Shown here piece by piece: positions 22,660 to 34,621 of a stretch of 64,000 nucleotides of DNA. The position numbers and the translations under genes are program-made. How positions within the stretch are numbered: the stretch's first letter is position 1; every line of letters begins with the position of its first letter. Under the pieces are notes generated by a model. The model did no database searches. It had not been told where the DNA came from and saw nothing but the letters and a program-made list of their open reading frames with translations. This stretch comes from Symsagittifera roscoffensis (Eukaryota; Xenacoelomorpha; Acoela; Convolutidae): contig NC_087065.1 in NCBI RefSeq assembly GCF_963678635.1, positions 54,007,858 to 54,071,857 of the forward strand, written 5' to 3'.

Positions 22660-24329
22660 CTGAAAAATTGAAAAATGAAAGATAGATGTGGTAAATTTGA
22701 CAGTTAATTTCTATTTGGAGGGGAGGGGATAGTTTCTATAATTGTAGACTGCGGGATGAGGAGGCTGTTTGTTTGGATGAGGAATTCTTATTAGATTGAG
22801 CTCTTGGTGTTGTTCGATTTCTATTTTGTCGGGGGTGAATCATTTGTCTTTCAATTGTTATGGTTTTGACTTTGATGATTTGTTCTGCTTAAGTCTTGTA
22901 AAAATGATGGATAAACCAAAACATTGGTTCGTTTTGTGATTCATTTTAATGCGCTATGGCCAAAAAGGTATGAGAATTGATTGGTAGCTTAATTGAATTA
23001 TTGGTTGTGAGGGGATGTCGCTTAGAGCTTTGGGATGGGTATGTAGGTGGTGAGTTGTTTTCTGAGGTTTGATCACAATTTGATTTAACTTTTGTTTGTT
23101 TTGGTTTAACGAGCTATATGGTCTTGGTAACATTTTTCATCAAAAATTTTTATCATTGTTATAGCTAGTATGAAAGTGATTATTGCCCGTTTAAGGCAAT
23201 GATAAAGTATCAGAATTAAAACTGCTACTAAAATAGAAAAAATCGAAAAGTTTGAAAAATGGTTTTTGTTAAAAAGATATCCTATTATTTAAAAAGAAAG
23301 GTATTGATAGTAATCATCCTGATGTTATGGGAAAAGGAAGAATAGATCTGGAAGAGTGTTTTAAAGCAGTGAAATGAAACCAAAAAGCCTAAACATATAT
23401 ATCAAAATGAATTCTAAAACATCAGTGATCATGAAAAGGCAGAGATTTAGAAAATTTTGAAAAAATGATTTAAGTTAAAAAGAGTTTTTTAAAAGTCAAG
23501 CGACTGGTTGCAAAGTGATCAGTCAGAAATAGGTTTCACTTGTCCGAGACATTTTTTATTAGGTTTTTTTGAGTGAGGTCTGACCTGTTTGTTGATTTTT
23601 GTCAACGTAATTGGATGAGGGTAGGTTTTGATGAAAGAATCTGGAGATTTTTAAATAAAGTTGATACTACTTGTTTTAATTTATTAGTTAAACAGGGGCT
23701 CACAAGTTTTTCAGCTCAGGCTAAGATTACTTTTTTTTGAAAAAAAACAGCGTATTATCCTATTTATTTTTTTTAAATGATTTTTGCTTGATCGAGAAAA
23801 AAGGTACGTTTGAGATTGTATTTATTTGAGATGTCACATATGAATGTGTTGCGTATTTTTTTGACCTGGAGGTCTCTGAGTTGTAGTTGGAGTTCTATGT
23901 CATTTTGAGATTGGGTGGTTTAATTGAACGGTGGTGGCGGATGAAAATTGTGAAAGATAGAAGGGCTGTGATTGGCTGCTTTGTTCTGACTGTATTTCTG
24001 AGGAATTGAGTAGGGAAAAATATAATTTCAATGATCTAAAAATGGAGAGATGTGATGATTATTCAGAGTTGCTGATAGAATAAATATCAAGTCGTTGTCG
24101 TCCAGGTTGTTGTCGTTTTCCTTTTTCGTTAGATGTGTCATGGAGTCCTACTGTTTTTCAATTTTGGAGAAAAGATTTTCTGGATTGGAGTAAAATGTTG
24201 TTATAATTTTTTTCCGAAAAAAAGGATTTGTTGTGCCTGTCGTGAGTTGAGGTTCTTGTTTTTGATTTGTTCTAGCTTATGTTTTTGATATTGTATCTGG
24301 GTTTTCCGAAGTTTTTTTTATTCATATCG
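22660..24329. other. Region between pol end and env-like frame, copy 1
   Basis: The minus strand has short open pieces rich in Asn, Gln, Pro and Ser (about 22730-23110 and 23900-24330), broken by many stops. No domain was recognised. The plus strand shows nothing coding. The matching part of copy 2 is 38917-40586. Confidence 0.4.
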
Positions 24330-24560
24330 GGTGTTGTTTTAACAATATGGAGTTCAATGAAGGAGTATAACTGATTTAGTTCTCGAAGAACGTACTCTTT
24401 TGGATGACATGGCATGAGGTTGTTTCTATGTTCCAAAAAATTGTTTTTCATTTGAATCCATTAGACTATATGTGACATCAGTTAGTCTGTCAAAAAACTG
24501 AGAGGGTCCTTTTTGTACAGATTATAATTTTTTCAATTGTGTATTTTTGTTTTGTGAAAA
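24330..24560 (-). pseudogene. Gypsy integrase/pol C-terminal end, copy 1
   Basis: The minus strand reads D-R-L-T-D-V-T-Y-S-L, as in the chromo/GPY-like tail of gypsy integrases. After one shift it reads H-R-N-N-L-M-P-C-H-P-K-E-Y-V-L-R-E-L, which looks like the conserved end of the polyprotein (Q-H-x-N-x-L-P-Y family). Frameshifts and a TAG break it. It follows the second integrase core segment. Copy 2 is at 40587-40817. Confidence 0.55.
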
Positions 24561-24689
24561 TTGGAAATAAAACTGATTGTTTTAATTTTTAAATCTGAAT
24601 CTGATGTGGAACGTGAATTTGTTTGGGACTGAAAAATGTTCCTTTGAAATCAGTTCTTTGCTACTTTCTAATGATTTTCATTAGAGTTT

Positions 24690-25330
24690 TTTGGCTTACG
24701 TGGTTTTTGATTGAAAACTATTTCGTAGGGTGAAAAGCAAAATCTTGTGGTTATTTGGAAATTATATTCTGGTGAAATTAATATTTACTTCTTGTGACCA
24801 TTCATCGTATTTTTCATCATTTCTATCGTAGACACTCGTAGAAACTCTTGTAGTGAAAATTTTGATAACTCAATTGGTCCATGGGGCAAGCGAAGTTCTC
24901 GGTTTGTCTTTCATGTTATATAATTGACAAAAAGTGATGATTTTGGTATGAATAATATCAGTAAAATTTTCTCTGACAAGAGTTTCTCTTATTCCCAATT
25001 TGATATCCAGTGATCTCAGTGTTGATTAAGCATAGTAGTCATTACAGTGACGATTTGGGTTTATGGCAACGTAATCTGTAAATGGGTAAAATTTACCATG
25101 ATGTATGAATTTCCTTTGGAAGAAATTAATATTGGACTTTTAGTGGCAAATCATTTTTGGTGATTAAAACATAATTTTTCTTAAGATTTTCTTGTTTTTT
25201 AGCATTTGTTTTTTTATATGGAAATAGTTTGTTAAGTATACATGTTATACAATCTTTGCAAAGAACTTTTGTTCAAATGGGTGCGTTTCTTAAACAAAAA
25301 AATTATGGATAAAATGGTTGTAAGTTCTCT
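24690..25330 (-). pseudogene. Integrase segment b (second of two), copy 1
   Basis: Minus sense: L-C-K-D-C-I-T-C-I near 25268-25235 fits the Cys pair of the integrase zinc finger. Then F-T-D-Y-V-A-I-N lies near 25085-25055, and Y-N-F-Q-I-T-T ... S-P-Y-E-I-V-F-N-Q-K-P near 24765-24695 is the usual core end (A-Y-N-x-x-x-H ... P-Y-x-x-x-x-G/N-x-x-P). The neighbouring upstream segment a repeats the same order at ~980 bp distance. Many stops are present. Copy 2 is at 40947-41587. Confidence 0.6.
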
Positions 25331-25669
25331 CTGATCAATATGCCTCCTAATCAAAACTGTGTTTTTTGGATTTTGAAAAAAGAGCGAACGTTCCAATTTT
25401 ATTTTTTGAAGCTAATGTAAAACGTAAAACTTTTTGTGACTGAAAGTTTTGCCTTTTTAATTATTTCTTTGCTACTTTCCGATACATTTCGTTTTTATCG
25501 CTATTTAACATCCATTCCGTATGAGTACCGGAAGCAACCTTTGAAATTGTGAGCGATGCAAATGGTCGTCATTGTGGGTAAGAACTGATAAATTAAAACA
25601 TATTGAATCTTTCGATGGATCACATCAATCTTGAGAGTTTTTTATTCGTTTGCTGTAAAAATTTCAAAT

Positions 25670-26290
25670 TTAGGTGGATTTTGATCAAAAACCATTTTGT
25701 AGGGTGGTAAGCCGAAAGTTGTAGTTGTTTGGGAATTATATGCTAGCGGAAAAATTTTACGTCTGTTGACCACTCCTCGTTTTTTTTTTTATTATTTTCG
25801 TTAATTTAACATCGTGGATATTCCTATAGTGAAAGATTTATGCCTTCGACTGGACCATTGGACCATGGGGCATGCAAAGTTTTCGATTTTGTAAATAATT
25901 TCATAATTAAGTTTCAGTGCAATTGTCTGAGACAAAGGTTTCTGGTAATGCGAATTTGATAGCCAGTGTTCGTGAAGTGTTGCATGAGCATAATAATCGT
26001 TTTTAGTCGAAATGTGTTTAGGGCTGCGTAATCTGTAAATGCGTCAATTTTTACCATGATGTATGAATTTGCTTGAGAAGAGTGTGTTATTTGGCTTTCT
26101 GTGTCAGGTGATAATCAGTGATTAAAATATAAATTTTGTCTCCTAAATAGTTTTTTTTCTAGATTTGTGTTTGATGTGAAACAGGTTTGTTTAGGTGACA
26201 TGTTATACAAAATAGGTCTTTTATCTAAATGGGTGCAGTCGATAAACAAAATTTTGAGATAAAATTATCGTAGCTTTTCTCTGAACATTT
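25670..26290 (-). pseudogene. Integrase segment a (first of two), copy 1
   Basis: Minus sense: M-V-K-I-D-A-F-T-D-Y-A-A-L-N at about 26068-26025 (the D-x-F-T-x-Y strand of the integrase core), then H-A-P-W-S-N-G-P-V-E-G near 25880-25845, then E-E-W-S-T-D-V-K, and L-A-Y-N-S-Q-T-T-T-T near 25745-25715 followed by P-P-Y-K-M-V-F-D. It is better preserved than segment b but has shifts, and the second catalytic Asp motif (T-D-N-G) is not recognisable. Copy 2 is at 41927-42548. Confidence 0.65.
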
Positions 26291-27104
26291 ATGTCCCTTT
26301 ATTTTTTTGACTGTATATTGGAAAAAGCTATCAAAATTGAAGTTGAAGGTAGATAGTTATTTTTGTATCAATGTAAACGTATTGTAAGATGTCTTTTTTT
26401 TGAATTATTAATTGATTTTAAAATTTAGGTTTTTTCAAAAGTGGGCTTTTTGTTTTCTAGAAAAGTGATTTCTGTTTTTGCAGGCTTAGTTTTATATTTG
26501 CGCCAAAATTTCTTTTGTTGTATAAACGGGCAGGGTTTTTGATCATCTTTTTGTGGATATTAATTGATCTGTACATGATAAAAACACATTCGATATTTTT
26601 TAGTTTTTTAATGAATCTTTTTAATCAATAAAATCTATCATTGAAAACTATCAATAAATTCTTTTAATTCAAAACTTTTTCAATTCTTTATTTTTTTGCT
26701 TAAGTCTAATGAAGCTGCAAGATTTTTTGTGTCTATCAAACCTTGTTTTTCTATTCGTGGAAATGTTTTGTTTTCTTTTGGGGTTTGTTAGATAAATTTT
26801 GATTGAATTTTATTTTTTATTCATGAGGAAAATTACATATGGTTAAATGTATTTTTTCTTGTTAGGTCTAATTCAAAAAAGTTGTTCTGACATTCTGAGT
26901 ACAGCTGAAAATGTTCTAATTTTCAAATTTGTTTTTTATGAGATTTTACTGCATGTTTTTTACTGCATGTTAGCCTTCAAATCGTACTGATATTTTATTT
27001 TTGGTAAGAAAATTTTTCATAATTTGCGGAATTATTCTTGTTATCAAATCAGAAGAGTTGTTCCCAATAAGAATATATGGTGAAGCAAGGTTATTTCCTG
27101 CTGT

Positions 27105-27480
27105 TCAATTTATGCGTAAATTGACGATTTTTCTTACGCTTGGTTGAAATCTATTTTTTTTTGTTTTTGGTTTGATTTTTGGGTAAAAAGAAACTTTATG
27201 GGTTTGTGGTCTGTAAAAGAAACGATTCGGTGTTTTGGTTTGTAAATGGTCTGTAAATAAAACGGTTGGTTGTTTTGATCCAAGGAATAAAAACTCGTTT
27301 TTTTTCAGATTATACATTATAGCGGTATATTCCCGCATGAGTGTAGAGAGTCGTAGTTCTGCTTCTGTAAATAGTCTTGAACTTGCGGAAACTAAATGAA
27401 TTTTATTTGTTCATTGATGAGATTGCAAGAATGCTGCGCTTTTTCCGAAACTGGATAGGTTGCACATAAAGTAAAATGGT
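27105..27480 (-). pseudogene. Gypsy RNase H region, copy 1
   Basis: A minus-strand frame of 77 codons (27105-27338) begins M-R-E-Y-T-A-I-M-Y-N-L and continues F-L-F-L-G-S-K-Q-P-T-V-L-F-T-D-H. These are the E-x-x-A-I and T-D-H landmarks of Ty3/gypsy RNase H. The upstream part (to about 27480) reads S-S-x-L-F in broken frame. In copy 2 (43363-43738) one extra T in a T-run near 43555-43563 shifts the frame, so the open frame exists only in copy 1. Confidence 0.65.
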
Positions 27481-28076
27481 TGAAAACGGTCTGAGATCGT
27501 GTTCAATTTTTTTCACTTAATAATTTCGAATCGTCTAAAAGGTAATTGAATTTTATAATTTTATTTACTTGAATATTAACATTAAAAACATGAATGATGC
27601 AAATCAAATATAGTTTGAATGATGGAAATAAAATTTTGCTGTTGTGGTTTATATTTTGTAATTTGAAATGCCGGTCAACAGTCTGCTGTTTTTATGAAAT
27701 GATTGGTATTTCGTTTTTTTTTCTTCGATATTTTTAATTACAGATATTTTTTCTTTGAGTATAGTAGATTGACAAATATGGAACAATTTAAAAAAAAACA
27801 TTTTACTCTACATGCTCTTTCTTCAACTGGATGTAAGTTTGCGTTTGTTTCGCATAATCCTAAGAGAAGTGTTCTTTTGTATGGTTAATTGTTCTGTATT
27901 TGTAATTTGACATTATCTGTGTTCCTGTTTTTTGCATAGTAATTTGTTGGTGATTCAATTACTCTACATTGGTTTTCAGTGGTGTAAATTCAAGGTCAGA
28001 CATGGGTAGTTTCTCTGTGTTTGATTATGATTGTTTTGATGAAGTTGAGTAGTGGGAAAATTTTATAAAGAACTCT

Positions 28077-28450
28077 TTAATGGTTGTCAAGGATTTCTTT
28101 GTTTGTTATACACGTTATAAAAATTTTAAAAATTGGAGGTTGTTTCATGAATGTTTGAGAGAGTGTTAACGAAAATTTAATTTTCCGTGTGGATTTATTT
28201 TTGATTTTTAATTTAATATCTAACATAAAACTTGTGTCTATATGTTTAGTTTTAAAAGGTATGCCTATTGTATTATGTTCAAAATCGTTAATTGGAAATA
28301 TGTCTGTGATATTAAAGAATTTATTTTCCAAGGTTTTCGTCGGTTAGAAGTATACGAATTTCATTCCAGGTATTTGTAATAATGATGTCTGATTTTGCCT
28401 CTGCGTTGATTAGGAAGTCTGTTTCCAGATCTGCTGGTTGGAAATATGTG
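28077..28450 (-). pseudogene. Gypsy aspartic protease with lost catalytic site, copy 1
   Basis: The minus strand near 28435-28385 reads P-A-D-L-E-T-D-F-L-I-N-A-E-A-K-S-D. It aligns with P-P-D-L-E-I-D-F-L-I-D-S-G-A-E-S-N of the sense element at 62158. Thus the catalytic Asp is Asn and Gly is Glu. The following frame (28077-28331, 84 codons) matches the region after the protease of the sense element, e.g. E-H-N-T-I-G against K-H-N-L-I-G. Copy 2 is at 44335-44708. Confidence 0.65.
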
Positions 28451-29419
28451 AGATTTCTTGAACCTTCTAAAAAAGGTGGTATCGTTCAAATTTTTTCATT
28501 TTTTTGAATGTGTTCCAGGAGTTTTTTTTTCGGTATACATGATTTCTAAGGTTTTTAGAAATGTGGTTTATTTTTGTGTTTCGGCTTCTATCCAAATTAT
28601 TATGATTATTTTTGAACTGTTCATTTGCTAATGGTCCGAGGGTATGAAGGTTTCAAATTCGTGCTCAATCTTTAACATGTTAATCGTTAGAGTGTTTTTA
28701 GTTTCATTGTCGGCATCTGTGTAGTCACAATATATAGGCTTTATTTGAAATTCTGAAAATTCATTGTTTTCGATTCCTGGTTGGTCAGCAATTCTTTTGG
28801 TTTTATGTTATACTTGATTAATTTGCCGTTGATATTTTGGTGTATTACTTCTATGATTTAGATATTGTCTAATTGAACTTTGTGATTACTTTCGATGTAC
28901 TGATTTAGAAATTTTTCTTGATGATCGATTTTGATAGCTACTGTTCCTATATAGTGTTTGGAACCTTCTCGTGGTTTGCAGTTGTTAGTTTTTTTTTTAA
29001 TTATTGTTAATTGACTAAATTCAATAGCGATTGTTTAAATTATTTTTAGAACGGTCGTCAGAGGAGTTTCTATTTTGATTGCTTAAGCTTGGCCGATTCC
29101 CACTTTAATCAAAATATTAATTTTTTTGTCTTAACTTAACTTTGGATAAGTCTTTGTGTATTGACTATGACGGCAATTAGAACGGATTTTGTGTATAATT
29201 ATAAGAATTTCTTCCAATTGAAGATCTTCCCGAAAATCATTCGTATTTAGAGATTGTGGTCTTTTGTAAAAATTATTTGGATGGAAGTGGTTTTTCTGAA
29301 CTAAAATATTGTTGAATTTTGTTGTTTAGTAAAACTTGGTCTTTTTTTTAGTTTTGATAAAAATACTTTTTCGGTTCGTTGTTTTTTGGTGATTGATTAA
29401 ATTTATCCTGTTCCTTCTG

Positions 29420-30298
29420 ACTGTATTGTCAATGCTGTGTCCGTTTCGTCTACAAAAATTACACCGTTTTTTGAATGATGGTTTTTTCCAAATTCGGCTT
29501 CTTCTCGTATACCTTGAGTATTTGTTTAAAATTTTCTGCTAATTCACTATCTGAATCTTTGTTATTCTTTATAAGTAATGTGTTTGTTTGCAGATTTGAA
29601 ACATATTGTAAATTTATATTTTCTGTTTCTTTTAGTTTCATTGTGATTTCTGATTGACTCAGTTTGCCAAGAAAATTTGAAAAGTTAATACCTGGTTCAG
29701 GGATGGTTGAAGGATGTTAAATGCTTTTCTTTATTGCTGCTTTCCTAATTGTGGTGTTAAGGTCAACATTGAAATTTCGGGCGTTTTTTTCCATAATTTT
29801 CTAATCCAGTGTTTTTAATGAAAAAAACTTTTTGTTATAGTGTTTCTGTTCTCACAGCGAGCTGCCCAGTTGTAGCAGTGTCAAATAATTTGGAAAATTC
29901 TTGTTTTTTAATTGTTCCCACTAAAATTTTATTTCTGTTGGTAGGACTGAAAACCACTTCTGGGCTACTCCGTCGAGTGTTGTTGGTAAAAATGCTGTTA
30001 GTCTGTGAATCCAGTTTTGGTGTCTTTATGTGTTTTGAGCCTATGTTCAAAATTCGGTTAGCTGTTACGTCATTTACGTCTTAACACAGTATTTAGGGTC
30101 TGTTCCTGTGAGAACCATCAATGATTTTTATGTAATTGAGGCTTCACCCATTAGTGAAGCCTCAACAGTTAACCGAAGTCAATACAGCGAAGTCATTTGG
30201 AATGATTTCGCTGTATTAGGTACTTAAATTAAATTTGTAACTTGGGTTCGACTCATTCTATGTTGTTGTAGAGAAAACGGTAATGGTACTTCATTTTT
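29420..30298 (-). pseudogene. Gypsy gag (capsid and knuckle), copy 1
   Basis: Antisense relative of the gag at 60056-61147. Shared pieces are E-V-P-L-P-F-S-L-Q near 30290, L-M-V-L-T-G-T-D-P near 30120, T-L-D-G-V-A-Q-K-W-F-S-V-L near 29960, Q-E-F-S-K-L-F-D and Q-L-A-V-R-T-E-T-L near 29870, T-E-N-I-N-L-Q near 29620, and C-N-F-C-R-R-N-G-H-S-I at about 29450-29420. The last knuckle Cys is lost. Stops and shifts occur throughout. Two perfect hairpins interrupt the region at 30135-30215. Copy 2 is at 45678-46556. Confidence 0.75.
30135..30217. repeat. Two adjacent hairpins inside gag
   Basis: TGAGGCTTCAC / GTGAAGCCTCA (loop ~6) at about 30137-30165 and AATACAGCGAA ... TTCGCTGTATT with further pairing TCATT/AATGA at about 30180-30217. 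The sense relative (60190-60290) has no such hairpins, so they arose in this lineage. Both are repeated in copy 2 at about 46395-46475. Confidence 0.8.
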
Positions 30299-30576
30299 CA
30301 TTGTTTCATTGGTAGCCATGTGTATAGATTTATAGTGCTTTTGTGTTTCTGTGTTTTTATGATATAAGTTGGTAGTATAAAGCTAAGTCTTGTTGGAAAT
30401 TTAGTTCTTTTTAATTGTAGTTTTGATGGTTTCAAGCATGGTTTAAAAAAATTGGTTAAAAAATTGATCTGAATCGTTATCATGATTCTGTTGATATTTT
30501 GTTGATCATTTTTTTGTTGTTGTTGTTAATTTCTGTGGAAATACTCTTCATCTTCTGCAAAGTGATTTTAATTCTA

Positions 30577-33500
30577 TTGTTTTTTTGTCCAGTGAATGCG
30601 TCATATTGTATACTTTCTTGAAAAAATGGGTGATTTTCAAAAAAAAGATTATGTTGGTGTTCTTTCGGTCATCGTAGCTAACTGATTGCAAATTTATAGT
30701 TTTAGGTTCTTGTTGGTTGTAATTGAATTCGAGAGATAGTGATGGTTATGTTTGAGTTGGGTTCACAATGGGATGATTGATGTAACTATTTGCCAAAAAA
30801 AATCATTAATTTGTTTCGCAAAACATTTTCCGTTGTTATTCTACAAAAAGAACGTTTTTTGAACTTGGATCTGGATTGTTGATATATCATGATACTCGTG
30901 GTTAAATTTTGATAGATTCTACGAAAAGTTTTGAAATTCTTAATTCTACATCATCAGATTGTGTTTTAAGTGATGGGGTTTGATTATCTAAGTCTAGTGG
31001 GAGAATTTTTAACTGTGAGTAGACCATATTATGAGATTACGTTGCATATACTTTGTAGGTTAAATTCTAATATTTGTTCTTTTTTTATCTTCTTGAAATT
31101 TTTTAGGCATGGGTATTGCTTTTTAAAAAAATTATGATGAGATAATGACAGAATTGGCCTTGTCCACGTGATGTGTCAACGTCGGACTGTATGGCAATTG
31201 GCAGGATTGAATCATTCTCGAAAATACATTGTTGTATTGAATCAGTTGTATCACTGTTTTAGTATAACTTTAAGTCTGCCTTATTATCTGTTCCTAAATG
31301 AATGTTTCTACTGGTTTTTTTAAATAATTTTTTAAAAATCTGCGATCACTTTTATAGATGATGCATTTGTTGCTTCCGAGCCCGAAAAGTGTCTTTCGTT
31401 GACTTGTTGTGTGTCCTGATTTTTTATTTGATCTTGGAGGTTTTCGAGATTGCGATGTTTGTAGTATCAGATTCTGAAACTGTGTTTCGCGTACTACAAA
31501 AAATTTATTTTAGAAATTTGTTTTCGCTGGTACATAAAAATTCTCTCTTTTGATAATTTTTCGATATTTTATATTCTACTTTATTTTATATGGGTTTGTG
31601 AAAAGATTGTATCCGGAAGCTTGATTTAAACACTAGTGCAGACCTAGTGTTTGTTTGTGTGCTAGACTAGCTTTCAATATAAATGTTAAATCATTGATGC
31701 GAAATCTAGGTGTTTAGTGATTCTTTCCTAGAATTTTAGTTTTTACACATTTTTTGAGTGTCCTATTCCTCGTGCATTTTTGTCGTGACAAGTACGGAAC
31801 GCGATAGACGATATATTGATTCAATTGACTGTTGTTCTACTGCTCTCAAACATATGTGGCGTTTTGAAGCAATTTGATTCTTTTGTTTTTTTTGTCCATT
31901 GAATGCGTCATATTGTAGATTTTGTTGGAGAAATTGGTAATTTTCAGAAAAAAATTGTTGGTGTTCTTTTGGTCATCGTAGCTAACTGATTGCAATTTCA
32001 TTATTTTAGGTTGTTCTTGGCCGTATTTGGGTTCAAGAGATAGTGATTGTTATGTTTGAATCGGGTTTACAGTGGGATGATTGATGTAACTATTTGCCAA
32101 AAAAAATCATTGATATGTTTCGCAAAACAAATTCCGTTGTTTATTCTACTACGGGATTTTTTTTTGAATTTTCATCTGAGTTGTTGACAACTCACGATAA
32201 TTGTGGTAATATTTTGATATATTCTACGAAAAATTTTGAAATGCTTAATTCTACATCATCAGATTGTGTTTTATGTGATGGGGTTTGATTATCTAAGTCT
32301 AGTGGGAGAAATTTCAACTGTGAGTAGAGCACATTATGAGGTTACGTTGAATATACTTTGTAGGTTAAGATCTAATAATTGCTTTTTTTTTAACTTCTGG
32401 AATTTTTTTTGGGCATTTTGGGTATTATATATTCTACTTTATTTTATATGGGGTTATGAAAAGATTGTATCCGGAAGCTTGATTTAAACATTAGTGCAGA
32501 ACTAGAGTTTGTTTGTTAACTAGACTAGTTTTTGACATAATAATAAAATCATTGATGCGGAATCTAGGTGTTAAGTGATTCTTTCCTAAAATGTTAGTTT
32601 TTACACTTTTTTGAGTGTCCTATTCCTCGTGCCTTTTTGTCGTAGCAATTCCGGATTGGGATAGATAGTATATTGATAAAATAGAATGATGTTCTACTGC
32701 TCTCAAACATGTGTGTTAATAACACATGTTATTAACACATAAGCATTGATGTAACACATAAAAATTCTCTCTTTTGATAATTTTTCGATATTTTATATTC
32801 TACTTTATTTTATATGGGTTTGTGAAAAGATTGTATCCGGAAGCTTGATTTAAACACTAGTGCAGAACTAGTGTTTGTTTGTGTGCTAGACTAGCTTTCA
32901 AATAAATGTTAAATCATTGATGCGAAATCTAGGTGTTTAGTGATTCTTTCCTAGAATTTTAGTTTTTACACATTTTTTGAGTGTCCTATTCCTCGTGCAT
33001 TTTTGTCGTGACAAGTCCGGATCGGGATAGAAGATATATTGATTCAATTGACTGTTGTTCTACTGCTCTCAAAAATATGTGGCGTTTTGAAGCAATTTGA
33101 TTCCTTTGTTTTTTTTTTGTCCATTGAATGCGTCAAATTGTAGATTTTGTTGGAGAAATTGGTTATTTTCAAAAAAAATTGTTGGTGTTCTTTTGGTCAT
33201 CGAGCTAACTGATTGCAATTTCATTATTTTAGGTTGTTCTTGGCCGTATTTGGGTTCAAGAGATAGTGATTGTTATGTTTGAATCGGGTTTACAGTGGGA
33301 TGATTGATGTAACTATTTGCCAAAAAAAATCATTGCTATGTTTCGCAAAACAAATTCCGTTGTTTATTCCACTACGGGATTTTTTTTGAATTTTCATCTG
33401 AGTTGTTGACAACTCACGATAATTGTGGTAATATTTTGATATATTCTACGAAAAATTTTGAAATGCTTAATTCTACATCATCAGATTGTGTTTTATGTGA

Positions 33501-33950
33501 TGGGGTTTGATTATCTAAGTCTAGTGGGAGAAATTTCAACTGTGAGTGGAGCACATTATGAGGTTACGTTGAATATATTTTGTAGGTTAAGATCTAATAT
33601 TTGCTTTTTTTTAACTTCTGGAATTTTTTTTGGGCATTTTGGGTATTATATAATCTACTTTATTTTATATGGGGTTATGAAAAGATTGTATCCGGAAGCT
33701 TGATTTAAACATTAGTGCAGAACTAGAGTTTGTTTGTTAACTAGACTAGTTTTTGACATAATAATAAAATCATTGATGCGGAATCTAGGTGTTCAGTGAT
33801 TCTTTCCTAAAATGTTAGTTTTTACACTTTTTTGAGTGTCCTATTCCTCGTGCCTTTTTGTCGTGGCAATTCCGGATTGGGATAGATAGTATATTGATAA
33901 AAGAGAATGATGTTCTACTGCTCTCAAACATGTGTGGCGTTTTCTATAAT
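30577..33950. repeat. Leader modules A and B amplified (A-B-A-B-B-A-B), copy 1
   Basis: Module A (TTTGTCCATTGAATGCGTCA... to TTCTGGAATTTTTT-like) starts near 30577, 31880 and 33105. Module B (AAGATTGTATCCGGAAGCTTG... to CTGCTCTCAAACATGTGTGG) lies near 31590-31870, 32458-32712, 32825-33075 and 33680-33950. They lie upstream of gag in the sense of the antisense element, where the sense relative has its long N-terminal coding region. Small plus-strand frames within the modules (32236-32487, 33458-33703) are repeats of one another and not genes. Copy 2: about 46834-50207. Confidence 0.75.
32706..32760. repeat. Short palindrome joining two B modules
   Basis: GTGTTAATAACA-CA-TGTTATTAACAC is a perfect 12-bp inverted repeat at about 32710-32738, followed by further ACACAT words. 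It sits exactly at the B-B junction and is repeated in copy 2 near 48967-48995. Confidence 0.8.
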
Positions 33951-33954
33951 TAAG

Positions 33955-34440
33955 TTGGCTTAACCTTAATTAAATGGGGATTGATTTGAGATCACGGGTG
34001 GGAGAATAGTAACTAATTCCACAAGGTTCAGTAATAATTAGAACAGAAAAAGATCGTTAGCAACTACTTTAGAGCCTACTAGTTCTAAGAGTTGTTATAG
34101 GCCTGTATCATATATGAGCTGGGGTTCAAGTGAAGGATGAATAACCGAAGTTCTTTTCAACTTAGCTTAAGTTAAATCGTACTTTTTTGATAAAAGTTAT
34201 CAGTTAGTCCTGGGCCGTTTGCAAGGGTTCAAAAGTGAATAATTTTTTAGGTCATAAGACAATTAGGTTATGGGATAGTTTGAAATTTAAAAATAAATCC
34301 CAAATCCCAAGTAAAACCTGGATGATCCAAGAAGAAAAATAACTTCAATTTAAAAAATTTTCGATACTGAAGTACACTCAAAAAATGTTGAATCAAGGAC
34401 AGGCCTAGATGATCTGGCTTAATTGAATCAATTTGAGATT
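33955..34440 (-). other. Leader/LTR-like region of the antisense element, copy 1
   Basis: Reverse complement of this stretch matches 57560-57900: the words GGAGAATAGTAA, CACAAGGTTCAG, AATTAGAACA, GAAGGATGA.TAACCGAAGTTCTT and TTAGTCCTGGG come in the same order. TCAAGGACAGGCCTAGATGATC (34396) corresponds to GATCATCAAGGCCTATCCTTGG of the sense element. It is 5' of gag in both elements, so it is LTR or untranslated leader. Clear LTR ends and a primer-binding site were not identified. Copy 2: 50212-50697. Confidence 0.6.
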
Positions 34441-34621
34441 TAATATTTAGAATCAGCCTTGATGGTTAGATAATTTAGATAAAATTAAGGTATATTAAAC
34501 GGTTTAAGATTCAAGAAAGGTCAATCTTGTTTTCAATTAAGTTAATTGTTAAAAAATAAATTAATCTAGGTAAAGAATGACAAGAAACATGATGGTGTTC
34601 GATTTCAAGAATTTTTCACTA

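Noticed and set aside
29475-30084. Plus-strand ORFs at 29475-29657 and 29809-30084 (and copies at 45733, 46067)
   Set aside because: Antisense to gag segments that align with the sense gag at 60056-61147.
32236-32487. Plus-strand ORFs repeated at 33458-33703, 48489-48737 and 49714-49959
   Set aside because: They lie within repeated leader modules antisense to the gypsy element and show no domain; repetition of the DNA explains their conservation.
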